Origin: Alphaproteobacteria bacterium
Lineage (GTDB): Bacteria > Pseudomonadota > Alphaproteobacteria > Sphingomonadales > Rhodothalassiaceae
Reading direction: 5' to 3'
Length of the DNA: 6,365 nt
Assembly: GCA_003695555.1 (NCBI GenBank)
Contig: RFIU01000162.1
Span: forward strand, 1-6,365
Of the stretch, positions 1-5,937 are shown in pieces. Positions within the stretch are counted from its first letter, which is position 1. Every line of letters begins with the position of its first letter. A model generated the notes under the pieces. That model was not told where the DNA came from, made no database searches, and saw nothing but the letters and a program-made list of their open reading frames with translations. A program made the position numbers and the translations under genes.

Positions 1-63
1 CTCTTCCAGATAGTGGAAGAGATTCCAGGTGAAGCTGTCGTAATTGTCGATCAGTACGAACAT
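1..63 (-). CDS. trpG: Anthranilate synthase component II (glutamine amidotransferase), N-terminal 21 codons only
   Basis: The reverse strand reads ATG at 63 and continues open to the window edge. The 21 residues include LIDNYDSFTWNL, the highly conserved first beta-strand and helix of class I glutamine amidotransferases of the TrpG/PabA type. TrpG releases ammonia from glutamine and passes it to TrpE, which makes anthranilate in the first committed step of tryptophan synthesis in the cytosol. A Shine-Dalgarno-like AAAGGTGG lies 9 bases before the ATG, which supports this start. The catalytic Cys-His-Glu residues lie outside the window. PabA has nearly the same N-terminus, but trpE nearby makes TrpG the better call; amphibolic use for both TrpE and PabB is possible. 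The gene is truncated only by the window edge, and nothing suggests it is broken. Confidence 0.9.
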   Translation of the reverse strand, partial: MFVLIDNYDSFTWNLFHYLEE

Positions 64-119
64 CGTCTCGTGCCACCTTTCGCGCCGACGCTGCTTTGGC
101 CATGGCGCCGCGCGTCGCT

Positions 120-148
120 CTTTTAGCAAGGTGCTTCGGACCTGACCA
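120..148 (-). promoter_or_regulatory. Candidate sigma-70-type promoter for trpG
   Basis: On the reverse strand TGGTCA (148-143) is followed after 17 bases by TAAAAG (125-120), each matching the consensus hexamers at four of six positions. It would start transcription about 50 bases before the trpG ATG. trpG needs a local promoter because the gene on its upstream side points the other way. The match was made by eye and is weak. Confidence 0.3.
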
Positions 149-151
149 GCC

Positions 152-181
152 TTGCGGGATGCCATCGGCACGGGCGATAAG
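152..181 (+). promoter_or_regulatory. Candidate promoter for the yibQ-type gene
   Basis: TTGCGG (152-157) is followed after 18 bases by GATAAG (176-181). The TTG core, the most conserved part of alphaproteobacterial -35 boxes, is present, and the -10 matches four of six consensus positions. Transcription would start close to 188, giving a leader of about 35 bases. It lies back to back with the candidate trpG promoter. The assignment is weak. Confidence 0.25.
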
Positions 182-187
182 CGAGAG

Positions 188-226
188 ATGAAAAACGGCG
201 AAAGAGAGCGGGCGGCCGGACGATGA
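188..226 (+). other. Possible 12-codon upstream ORF overlapping the yibQ start (ATGA)
   Basis: ATG at 188 opens a reading frame of 12 codons (MKNGERERAAGR) that stops at TGA 224-226. That TGA overlaps the ATG of the downstream gene at 223-225 in an ATGA junction, the usual geometry for translational coupling. The downstream gene has no clear Shine-Dalgarno of its own, only GC-rich sequence, so coupling is plausible. The mini-ORF has only a poor GCGAGAG ribosome site, and its start is near the guessed transcription start, so it may not be translated at all. Confidence 0.2.
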
Positions 227-1179
227 CGGGGCGGACGGTAAAGGGCAGGGCGACGCGATCGCGCGCCGGACGGGGCCGTCTGCCCCGAGCCGGCCTGTCA
301 GTGGCGCTCGCCGCTGTCCTTCTCGTCCTTTTTGCTGCCTTCGGCATGATCCTGCTGCGCCATGAAAGCGGACCGGGCGCCGTGCGGAAAAGGCCGTCGC
401 CATCCGCATCCACCCCGCTCGCGGTGACGGTGCCGCCGCCGCCGGTTTCACCCAAGATGGGCCCGCGGCCGCGCATCGCCATCGTCATCGACGATCTCGG
501 CATCGACCGCCAGGCCACGGAACGCGCCATCCGACTGCCGGCGGCGGTGACTCTCGCCTTCCTGCCCTATGCGCATGATGTTGCCGGACAGGCGAAGAGG
601 GCGGCAACCCACGGTCACGAACTGCTCGTGCATCTGCCGATGGAACCGGTCGGCAGCGCCGATCCGGGGCCGATGGCGCTCTATCGCGATCTCAACGATG
701 CGGAATTCCGGCAGCGGCTCGCATGGAATCTGTCGCGCTTTTCCGGTTTCGTCGGGATCAACAATCACATGGGCAGCGCCTATACGGCCGATGTGCCGGC
801 GATGCGCCGGCTGATGCGTGCGCTCGCCTCGCGCAAGCTGATGTTTCTCGATTCTCGCACGACGAAACTTACGCGTGCCGAGATGACTGCGGCCGGAGTC
901 GGTGTGCGTTTTGCGCGGCGATCCGTCTTCCTCGATCATGAGCGGGGGGCGGCGGCGGTGCGGGCAGCGCTTCATCGCCTCGAGCGACGCGCACGGCGCA
1001 ACGGCGCTGCGATCGCCATCGGCCACCCGCACCGCCACACCCTGGCCGCTCTCGAAGCATGGCTGCCAGACCTTGAGCGCCGGGGTTTCGTGCTCGTCCC
1101 CGTTTCTTCTCTGGCACAACGGCCGGCTGCGATCGCGAAGCGTTCCCGTGGGTGGAAACTTGCTCCGGCCCGTCCTTGA
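223..1179 (+). CDS. yibQ: Divergent polysaccharide deacetylase family protein (YibQ-like), membrane-anchored
   Basis: This 318-residue protein belongs to the YibQ/Polysacc_deac_2 (DUF610) family, a divergent branch of the NodB-like carbohydrate deacetylase fold. The true substrate of the family is not established. A basic N-terminus is followed by one hydrophobic segment (about residues 24-45), then a Pro/Ser-rich linker (about 58-84), so the catalytic domain should lie in the periplasm. The domain starts at RIAIVIDDLG (84-93, Asp90-Asp91) and continues with HGHELLVHLPMEP (130-142), GINNHMGS (178-185), FLDSRTT (208-214) and AIGHPHRHT (265-273). These Asp and His motifs are those expected of a metal site. 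Length is normal once the anchor and linker are counted. ATG 223 is the only possible start, because an in-frame TAA lies at 178-180 and no start codon intervenes. The gene sits between trpG (divergent) and trpE (convergent) on the opposite strand. A trpE-yibQ-trpGDC order is, from memory, reported for Rhodobacter sphaeroides. Confidence 0.9.
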   Translation: MTGRTVKGRATRSRAGRGRLPRAGLSVALAAVLLVLFAAFGMILLRHESGPGAVRKRPSPSASTPLAVTVPPPPVSPKMGPRPRIAIVIDDLGIDRQATERAIRLPAAVTLAFLPYAHDVAGQAKRAATHGHELLVHLPMEPVGSADPGPMALYRDLNDAEFRQRLAWNLSRFSGFVGINNHMGSAYTADVPAMRRLMRALASRKLMFLDSRTTKLTRAEMTAAGVGVRFARRSVFLDHERGAAAVRAALHRLERRARRNGAAIAIGHPHRHTLAALEAWLPDLERRGFVLVPVSSLAQRPAAIAKRSRGWKLAPARP

Positions 1180-1185
1180 GGACGG
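1170..1185. terminator. Short hairpin between the convergent yibQ and trpE genes
   Basis: CCGTCC-TTGA-GGACGG is a perfect 6-bp stem with a 4-base loop, and the yibQ stop codon TGA (1177-1179) falls in that loop. It begins inside the last codons of yibQ and ends 31 bases before the trpE stop. No T-run follows on either strand, so it is not a classical intrinsic terminator. A weak bidirectional terminator or a 3'-end stabilising hairpin is possible. The whole convergent gap is only 37 bases. Confidence 0.35.
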
Positions 1186-1216
1186 CAGATGGACGAGAAG
1201 AGGCGACGGACGGCGA

Positions 1217-2764
1217 TCAGCCGCCGCCCTCGGCAAGCTCGGCCGCCTTGAGCAGGGCGCGGGCCTTGTTTTCGCACTCCGCCTGTTCGCGAGCCGGGTC
1301 GCTATCGGCGACGATGCCGGCGCCGGCATGTACGTGCATCCGGCCATCCTTGATCAGCGCGGTGCGCAGAACGATGCAGCTGTCCATGTCGCCATTGGCC
1401 GCGAAATAGCCGACCGCCCCCGCATAGGGCCCGCGCCCTTCCGGTTCGAGCGTGTCGATGATCTCCATCGCCCGGACCTTCGGTGCGCCCGAGACGGTGC
1501 CGGCGGGAAAGCCGGCGGCAAGGGCGTCAAGAACATCGGCTCGCCCGCTGGCAAGCCGGCCGCGGACCTCCGAGACGATATGCATGACGTGCGAATAGCG
1601 TTCGATCGCGAAACGTTCGGCGACCCTGACGCTGCCCGGCACGGCGACCCGGCCGACGTCATTGCGTCCGAGATCGAGCAGCATTAGATGTTCGGCGCAT
1701 TCCTTCGGGTCGGCAAGCAGTTCGGCCGCCAGCCGCTCGTCCTCTTCCGGCGTTTCGCCGCGCGGGCGGGTACCTGCGATCGGGCGCACGGTCACCTCGC
1801 CGCCCTGTACGCGCACCAGAATTTCCGGACTTGATCCGGCAAGCGCGAAATCGCCGAAGCGTAGAAAGAACAGAAATGGTGCGGGATTGAGCCGCCGCAG
1901 CGCCCGGTAGAAAGAAAAGGGAGGGGCAGCAAACGGGCGGGAAAAACGTTGGGCAAGCACCACCTGAAAGATGTCGCCGGCAAGGATATGCTCGCGTGCG
2001 CGGTCGACCATTTCGCCATAACGTTCGCCGCCGACATGGGCGGTGATCGTCGATGCGGTTTCGTTGGTGAGAGAGGGCCCGTCGGGAACGAACCGCCGGG
2101 CGCTTTCGGGCAGCGGGCGCATGAGCGCCTCGGCCATTTCCGCGATCCGCCGGCGGGCTCCGGCGATCCGGGCCTCCACATTGGTTGCGCTCGTCTCGTC
2201 GCCGGGACGCAATACCGAAATCAGAACGATTTCGTCCTTCACCGCATCGAAAATCGCCATGGAACGCGGCCGCATGAACAACGCGCTCGGCACGCCATAG
2301 GGGTCCCGGGGCGCAGTTCCGAGGCGCTCCATCTGTCGCACCATGTCATAGCCCATATAGCCGACCAGCGCGCCGGCCATCGGTGGCAGACCGGTCGGCA
2401 GGTCGATGCGCGAACGTTTGACGAGTTCGCGAAGTGCTTCGAGCGAAGGTTTCTTCAGCAGCTGAAAATCGAGCGGCGAAGCGCTCCCCCCATCAGCCAT
2501 AGGGCGAGCGACGGCCGCCTTTTCTCCCTGCGCCCGGAAGACCAGGTCGGGGTCGCATCCGATGATGCTGTAGCGTCCGCGTACCCGGCCGCCTTCCACC
2601 GATTCGAGGAGAAAGCTCCATGGCCGATCGGCCAGCTTCAGAAAGGCCGAAACCGGGGTTTCCAGATCGCCCGCAAGGCGCGTGAAGAGAACCGCTGCGC
2701 GCCCACTCTTCAGGGCGTTGCGTACGGCATCTTCGGATGGCTCGATGGCGAGCCGCGGCATCAT
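1217..2764 (-). CDS. trpE: Anthranilate synthase component I
   Basis: This 515-residue protein, near the usual length for TrpE, converts chorismate and ammonia supplied by TrpG to anthranilate and pyruvate. The N-terminal regulatory domain carries LLES at 52-55; its serine corresponds to Ser40 of the enteric enzyme, part of the tryptophan feedback site. The chorismate-binding domain has GDIFQVVLAQRFS (263-275), PIAGTRPRG (328-336), AEHLMLLDLGRND (357-369), the VMH histidine (His395), GTVSGAPK (422-429) and a C-terminal GAGIVADSDP block (481-490). The alanine in PIAGT points to TrpE, since PabB has PIKGT. The protein ends directly after the domain, so there is no fused TrpG as in some rhizobia. 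The start at 2764 is preceded by AAGGGGG about 8 bases upstream; a second ATG follows at once, so the start could be one codon later. It lies 102 bases downstream of ppiD on the same strand and may be co-transcribed with it. Feedback inhibition is the only regulation the sequence shows. Confidence 0.98.
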   Translation of the reverse strand: MMPRLAIEPSEDAVRNALKSGRAAVLFTRLAGDLETPVSAFLKLADRPWSFLLESVEGGRVRGRYSIIGCDPDLVFRAQGEKAAVARPMADGGSASPLDFQLLKKPSLEALRELVKRSRIDLPTGLPPMAGALVGYMGYDMVRQMERLGTAPRDPYGVPSALFMRPRSMAIFDAVKDEIVLISVLRPGDETSATNVEARIAGARRRIAEMAEALMRPLPESARRFVPDGPSLTNETASTITAHVGGERYGEMVDRAREHILAGDIFQVVLAQRFSRPFAAPPFSFYRALRRLNPAPFLFFLRFGDFALAGSSPEILVRVQGGEVTVRPIAGTRPRGETPEEDERLAAELLADPKECAEHLMLLDLGRNDVGRVAVPGSVRVAERFAIERYSHVMHIVSEVRGRLASGRADVLDALAAGFPAGTVSGAPKVRAMEIIDTLEPEGRGPYAGAVGYFAANGDMDSCIVLRTALIKDGRMHVHAGAGIVADSDPAREQAECENKARALLKAAELAEGGG

Positions 2765-2780
2765 CGGCCAGCCCCCTTCG

Positions 2781-2849
2781 TCATTCGCAGATCCGGCGAC
2801 CGGTCTCTCGCCGCCTGTGGCGGGGCGCCGGCTCGTCAGTTCCGTTCAT
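2781..2849 (-). other. Possible 22-codon mini-ORF between ppiD and trpE
   Basis: On the reverse strand an ATG at 2849 opens 22 codons (MNGTDEPAPRHRRRETGRRICE) ending at TGA 2783-2781, leaving 16 bases before the trpE ATG. A run of nine G lies 8 bases upstream and could act as a loose ribosome site. It contains no tryptophan codon, so it is not a classical trp leader peptide. It is short and Arg-rich, as chance ORFs in GC-rich DNA often are, so it is recorded with low confidence. Confidence 0.15.
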
Positions 2850-2857
2850 CGTCCAAG

Positions 2858-2866
2858 CCCCCCCCC
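2858..2866. repeat. Nine-base C/G homopolymer tract directly after the ppiD stop
   Basis: Nine consecutive C on the plus strand (nine G on the coding strand of ppiD and trpE) lie immediately after the ppiD stop codon at 2869-2867. Such tracts slip easily in replication, but this one is outside both flanking genes. A length change would not shift either frame; it could only alter the leader of trpE or the spacing of the mini-ORF. The tract is directly seen; any role is inference. Confidence 0.6.
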
Positions 2867-4798
2867 TCATCCCTGATTCTCGGGCACCACCAGGCTGCGC
2901 AGAAGCGCTTGATTGATTTCGACGCCGAATTCGTCGCGCAGCGATTTCTCGAGCATGACGAGCAGGTCATTGACCCGTTCCTCGGCGAGGCGACGCTTCA
3001 GGTCCGCATAGGCCTGGGCGCTGCTCGGATCGCGGGGATCGCCGAGCCGCACGTCATCAAGCCGGACGATGAGATAGCCATTGCCGTCCGCGGCCCGTTC
3101 TTCGGCCATCTCGCCCTTCTTCAGGTCGAACATCAAACGGCCAATGCCGGGGGCGACCTTGTTGCCGCGACCCGCCTCGATCCGCTCGATCCAGTCAGTG
3201 GAGAGCACATTGCCATCGGCGAGCTTCGCGGCCTCTTCGGGAGAAATGCCCTCCTCGCGCATGCGCTTGAGGATGCCGTCCGCCTTCTTGCCGGCCGCCT
3301 CGAGACGGCGTTCGGCGATCAGATTGGCGCGGATCACATCCTTCACCTCTTCGAGTGGGCGGATTTCCGGCGGGATCACCTCGAGCACATCGACAAGGGC
3401 GAAGCCACCATCATTCATGGATACGAATTCGACCGGATCTTCCGGGGCAAGCGTGAAGATCGTCGCGAGATGTCGCCGGATCACCTCGTCGGCGAGACCG
3501 TCGCCTTTCAGCATGCCGTCACGATTGACGGCGGGCGCCTCATGCAGCTTCAGGCCGAGCTTTTCTGCAACCTCGTTCAGGTCTGCGCCTCGGGCGATGG
3601 CTTCCTCGGCCTTGACCGAGAGATCATAGACCTTTTCTTCCGCCCGCTCACGCGCCAGCCTGGTGCGCAGCTCGTCGGCGACCTGAGCGAATTTCCGCTC
3701 TCTCGGCGGTGTCACGTCACGTACCCGAAAAACATGCCAGCCGAAGACGCTGGCCAACGGATCGGTGACTCCGCCTGCCGGGGTCGCGAAGACGCGGTCG
3801 GCAATCTTGGTGCTGTAGTCCTTTACGAGATCGTCGTGCGACACGTCACCGAGCGCCGCCTCATCGGGTGAGAATTTCGTCATTTCGCTCAAGAGCTTTT
3901 CGAAATCCTCGCCGGCGCGCAGACGACGGGCGAATTCTTCCGCTTTTTCCTTTTCATCGCGTGCGAAGGTGACGAGATCGACATTGCGCAGCTCGGGCGA
4001 AACGAACTCGTCCTTACGCTCCTCATAGGCCTGCTTGAGATCTTCCTCGCCGATCGCAGCGGGATCGGCCACGGTTGCGGCGCTGATCTCGGCGACCAGC
4101 GCATGGCGGTATTCCGGCGTCTTGTAGTTTTCCTTCTCAAGATCATAGGCCTTGGCGATCTCTTCGTCGCTCGGCGGCGGTACGCTTTCGGCCGGTGGCA
4201 AGGGCACGCTGACGACGGTGGCGCGACGCGCTTCGTGGCGATAACGGAAAAGGGGATCGGCGATCACCTCTGGTGCCGGTCGCCAGGAAGCCAGGGCATC
4301 GATGAGCTGCAGGCGGGCGATCTCGCGACGAAGGTCCGCTTCGAACTGTGCTGGCGTGTAGCCGGCATTGCGCAACTGCAGTTCATAGGTGGTGCGATCG
4401 AACTGACCGTCGAAGCCCTTGAAGGCTTCCATGGTGTGCAGAGTCTCGATCATCTGGCGACGGCTCGCCCTGAGGCCGAGGCGGTGCGCATAGAGATCGA
4501 TGGTGCGTTCCGAGATCATCTGCTGCAGGACCTGCTGCGGCAGGCCGAGCGCCGCCGCCTGAGAACGGTCGAGCGGCTGGCCGAGCTGCGCTTCGATCTG
4601 CTTGATCCGGCGGTCATAGGCGCGCAGGAAATCCTGTGCGGAGATTTCCTGACTGCCGACCTTCGCAACGGTAGTTCGCGCGCCGCCGGTAAAAACATCG
4701 GGAATGCCCCACAGCGCGAAGCTTGCGATGAGCAGGCCCAGGATCGCCATCGCCACGATCGAGTTCAGTCCCCGGCGGATGCTGGTCAAGGTCGCCAT
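2867..4798 (-). CDS. ppiD: Peptidylprolyl isomerase-like periplasmic chaperone of the PpiD/SurA family
   Basis: This 643-residue protein is anchored in the inner membrane by one N-terminal helix (about residues 11-31, after TSIRRG) with the bulk in the periplasm, where PpiD-type chaperones meet proteins leaving the Sec translocon. A SurA/PpiD N-terminal helical region spans about 40-175. A parvulin-like domain runs from about 266 to 363 and ends in FGWHVFRVRDVTPP; His355 is kept. The first parvulin histidine is replaced, because the HIL position reads RNVDLV, and the GGDLGW turn reads AALGDV. Isomerase activity is therefore doubtful, as is known for other PpiD proteins. A helical C-terminal region follows, with a second degenerate segment around 450-475. 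The frame is open up to ATG 4876, but ATG 4798 is chosen because MATLTSIRRGLNSIV is the typical PpiD start; the 26 extra residues would be Arg-rich sequence translated from the leader. A GGGAG lies 12 bases upstream. It is divergent from tpiA and precedes trpE. Confidence 0.92.
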   Translation of the reverse strand: MATLTSIRRGLNSIVAMAILGLLIASFALWGIPDVFTGGARTTVAKVGSQEISAQDFLRAYDRRIKQIEAQLGQPLDRSQAAALGLPQQVLQQMISERTIDLYAHRLGLRASRRQMIETLHTMEAFKGFDGQFDRTTYELQLRNAGYTPAQFEADLRREIARLQLIDALASWRPAPEVIADPLFRYRHEARRATVVSVPLPPAESVPPPSDEEIAKAYDLEKENYKTPEYRHALVAEISAATVADPAAIGEEDLKQAYEERKDEFVSPELRNVDLVTFARDEKEKAEEFARRLRAGEDFEKLLSEMTKFSPDEAALGDVSHDDLVKDYSTKIADRVFATPAGGVTDPLASVFGWHVFRVRDVTPPRERKFAQVADELRTRLARERAEEKVYDLSVKAEEAIARGADLNEVAEKLGLKLHEAPAVNRDGMLKGDGLADEVIRRHLATIFTLAPEDPVEFVSMNDGGFALVDVLEVIPPEIRPLEEVKDVIRANLIAERRLEAAGKKADGILKRMREEGISPEEAAKLADGNVLSTDWIERIEAGRGNKVAPGIGRLMFDLKKGEMAEERAADGNGYLIVRLDDVRLGDPRDPSSAQAYADLKRRLAEERVNDLLVMLEKSLRDEFGVEINQALLRSLVVPENQG

Positions 4799-4874
4799 GT
4801 TCTGTTCGTGCTCCCACAAAGAAGATTGACTGGCCGCGCGCCGGGGGATCGCCGCCCGCGCGGATCGGCGGCGC

Positions 4875-4904
4875 ATCTTAGAGAGGGGCGGGTGACGAAC
4901 GCAA
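4875..4904 (-). promoter_or_regulatory. Candidate promoter for ppiD (and possibly trpE)
   Basis: On the reverse strand TTGCGT (4904-4899) and TAAGAT (4880-4875) are separated by 18 bases. Both hexamers match the consensus at four of six positions, and the TTG core is present. Transcription would start near 4868, giving a leader of about 70 bases. That leader could fold a GC-rich stem at 4850-4873 (CGCCGCC/GGCGGCG). It was called by eye. Confidence 0.3.
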
Positions 4905-4915
4905 CCCGGCGTTCG
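4896..4915. promoter_or_regulatory. Inverted repeat in the ppiD-tpiA divergent spacer, possible operator
   Basis: CGAACGC (4896-4902) and GCGTTCG (4909-4915) form a perfect 7-bp dyad around a 6-base centre. The left arm overlaps the candidate ppiD -35 box, which is where a repressor or activator site could act. No regulator family is recognised from the arms. A direct repeat AACCCGGCG occurs at 4903-4911 and again at 4929-4937. In GC-rich DNA such dyads also arise by chance. Confidence 0.3.
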
Positions 4916-4988
4916 CCACTCTCACCTGAACCCGGCGACAGGAATCTGATCCGGCGAAGGGGCAGGCAGTTTTCCAAGTCTTTACCGT

Positions 4989-5011
4989 CCTGCCAGCCCT
5001 TGCTAGGCAGG
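4989..5011 (+). promoter_or_regulatory. Hairpin I in the region upstream of tpiA
   Basis: CCTGCCAGC (4989-4997) pairs with GCT-A-GGCAGG (5002-5011) around the loop CCTT, making a 9-bp stem with one bulged A at 5005. No T-run follows on either strand, so it is not an ordinary terminator. If tpiA transcription starts upstream of it, it would be part of the leader; otherwise it may be a protein-binding dyad near the promoter. No convincing tpiA promoter could be placed. Confidence 0.35.
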
Positions 5012-5037
5012 CGGCGTAGCGGGAACAGCAAACGGCT

Positions 5038-5060
5038 GGGCGGCGCGGATCGCCCCGCCC
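5038..5060 (+). promoter_or_regulatory. Hairpin II just before the tpiA ribosome binding site
   Basis: GGGCGG (5038-5043) pairs with CCGCCC (5055-5060); after one C-C mismatch, GCG (5045-5047) pairs with CGC (5051-5053) around the loop GAT. The stem is all G-C and ends 6 bases before the AGGAGG of tpiA (5067-5072). A stable stem there could set ribosome access or mRNA stability, which is inference. An alternative weaker stem GATCG/CGATC (5048-5066) would compete with it. Confidence 0.35.
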
Positions 5061-5079
5061 CCGATCAGGAGGAAAGGCG

Positions 5080-5853
5080 ATGACGCACAGGCGGCGCAAG
5101 CGGCTGATCGCCGGAAACTGGAAGATGCATGGGCTGCGGGCCGACCTTGCCGAAGTCGGGGAGAGCGCTCGCGGCCTGCGGGATCGACAGGATCGTCTTT
5201 CGGCTTCGGGAGTGACGGCCGCGTTATGTGTTCCCTTTACGCTGATTTCAGCGGCTGCCGAAGCGATCCGCGAAACTCCGCTCGCGATCGGCGGGCAGGA
5301 CTGCCATCCCGAACCGTCCGGCGCCCATACCGGCGACGTCTCGGCCGAGATGCTGGCAGACGCTGGCGCGTCGATGGTCATCCTCGGTCATTCCGAACGT
5401 CGTCGCGATCATCGTGAAACGAACGCCATAATACGCGCCAAGCTTGCCGCCGCCCGTCGCGCCGGACTGCTTGCCATCGTCTGCGTCGGCGAGACGGAGC
5501 CCGAACGCGATGCCGGCGCGGCGGTGCAGGTCGTCTCTCGCCAGTTGCGCGAATCGCTTGATGATAATGTTGACGCGAGCAATACGGTGGTCGCCTATGA
5601 GCCCGTCTGGGCGATCGGAACGGGCCGGACACCGACGGCCGCGCAGATCGCCGAGATGCATGGCGCATTGCGCGCCCTGCTGAAGGATCGCTTCGATGAA
5701 GAAGGGGAAAAGGTGAGGATTCTCTATGGCGGCTCGATGAAGCCCGAAAATGCGCGCATGATATTGGCCGTCGATGATGTTGACGGCGGGCTGATCGGCG
5801 GGGCGAGCCTGAAGGCAGAGAGCTTTCTTGCAATCGTCGATGCCGCACTTTGA
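5080..5853 (+). CDS. tpiA: Triosephosphate isomerase
   Basis: This 257-residue protein is a full-length TIM barrel that interconverts dihydroxyacetone phosphate and glyceraldehyde 3-phosphate in cytosolic glycolysis and gluconeogenesis. All signature residues are present: Asn13 and Lys15 in AGNWKM, His104 in ILGHSERR, catalytic Glu174 in VAYEPVWAIGTG, then the phosphate-binding YGGSMKPEN (216-224) and DGGLIGGASL (235-244). CVGE (135-138) is also conserved. The start at 5080 is fixed by a perfect AGGAGG at 5067-5072, seven bases upstream, and by the short MTHRRRKRLIAGNWK lead-in typical of the family. It is divergent from ppiD across 281 bases, and secG follows on the same strand after 138 bases, an arrangement common in Alphaproteobacteria. 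It is expected to work as a homodimer. Nothing in it is unusual. Confidence 0.99.
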   Translation: MTHRRRKRLIAGNWKMHGLRADLAEVGESARGLRDRQDRLSASGVTAALCVPFTLISAAAEAIRETPLAIGGQDCHPEPSGAHTGDVSAEMLADAGASMVILGHSERRRDHRETNAIIRAKLAAARRAGLLAIVCVGETEPERDAGAAVQVVSRQLRESLDDNVDASNTVVAYEPVWAIGTGRTPTAAQIAEMHGALRALLKDRFDEEGEKVRILYGGSMKPENARMILAVDDVDGGLIGGASLKAESFLAIVDAAL

Positions 5854-5875
5854 AACCGGCGGCGAACCGGCCGCG
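5854..5875. repeat. Tandem 11-bp near-repeat directly after tpiA
   Basis: AACCGGCGGCG (5854-5864) is followed at once by AACCGGCCGCG (5865-5875), differing at one base. It starts right after the tpiA stop codon. Two copies this short may be chance or a small slippage duplication. Confidence 0.4.
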
Positions 5876-5909
5876 GCACTCTTCGCCCTTGTTCTCGCCC
5901 CCGCCATGC

Positions 5910-5937
5910 GCTAGCTAGCCCGGCAAGTTGCCGGGGC
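5910..5937. promoter_or_regulatory. Palindrome plus hairpin in the tpiA-secG spacer
   Basis: GCTAGCTAGC (5910-5919) is a perfect 10-base palindrome holding two CTAG tetramers, a word that is rare in many proteobacterial genomes. It abuts CCCGGCAA-G-TTGCCGGG (5919-5935), a perfect 8+1+8 inverted repeat that folds as a stem of six or seven base pairs with a small loop. No T-run follows, so a strong intrinsic terminator is unlikely. It may be a processing or attenuation hairpin between tpiA and secG, or a protein-binding site. No convincing secG promoter was found in the rest of the spacer. Confidence 0.45.

Noticed and set aside
1..103. Out-of-frame minus-strand ORF from the ATG at 103, open to the window edge
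   Set aside because: It overlaps the trpG start in another frame and matches nothing known, whereas the trpG frame has a conserved amidotransferase N-terminus and a ribosome site.
448..1687. Long open frames antisense to yibQ (448-1347, minus) and across yibQ and trpE (902-1687, plus)
   Set aside because: Compositional shadows: they cross the convergent junction, have no family motifs, and the frames of yibQ and trpE are clearly real.
1949..3871. A 640-codon open frame on the plus strand
   Set aside because: It runs antisense to both trpE and ppiD and across their spacer. The two minus-strand genes have unmistakable family motifs, and the plus frame shows none. Long antisense frames are expected in GC-rich coding DNA.
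4826..4831. TTGACT on the plus strand, a near-perfect -35 box
   Set aside because: No acceptable -10 box lies 16-18 bases downstream (the sequence there is GC-only), and it is about 250 bases from tpiA.
4799..4876. Upstream start for ppiD that would add 26 residues
   Set aside because: The extension is Arg/Ala-rich leader sequence, lies before the conserved MATLTSIRRG start and would overlap the candidate promoter.
4103..5083. A 326-codon open frame on the plus strand ending at the tpiA start
   Set aside because: Antisense to the ppiD N-terminal half and then runs through the non-coding spacer; Arg-rich and without recognisable domains.
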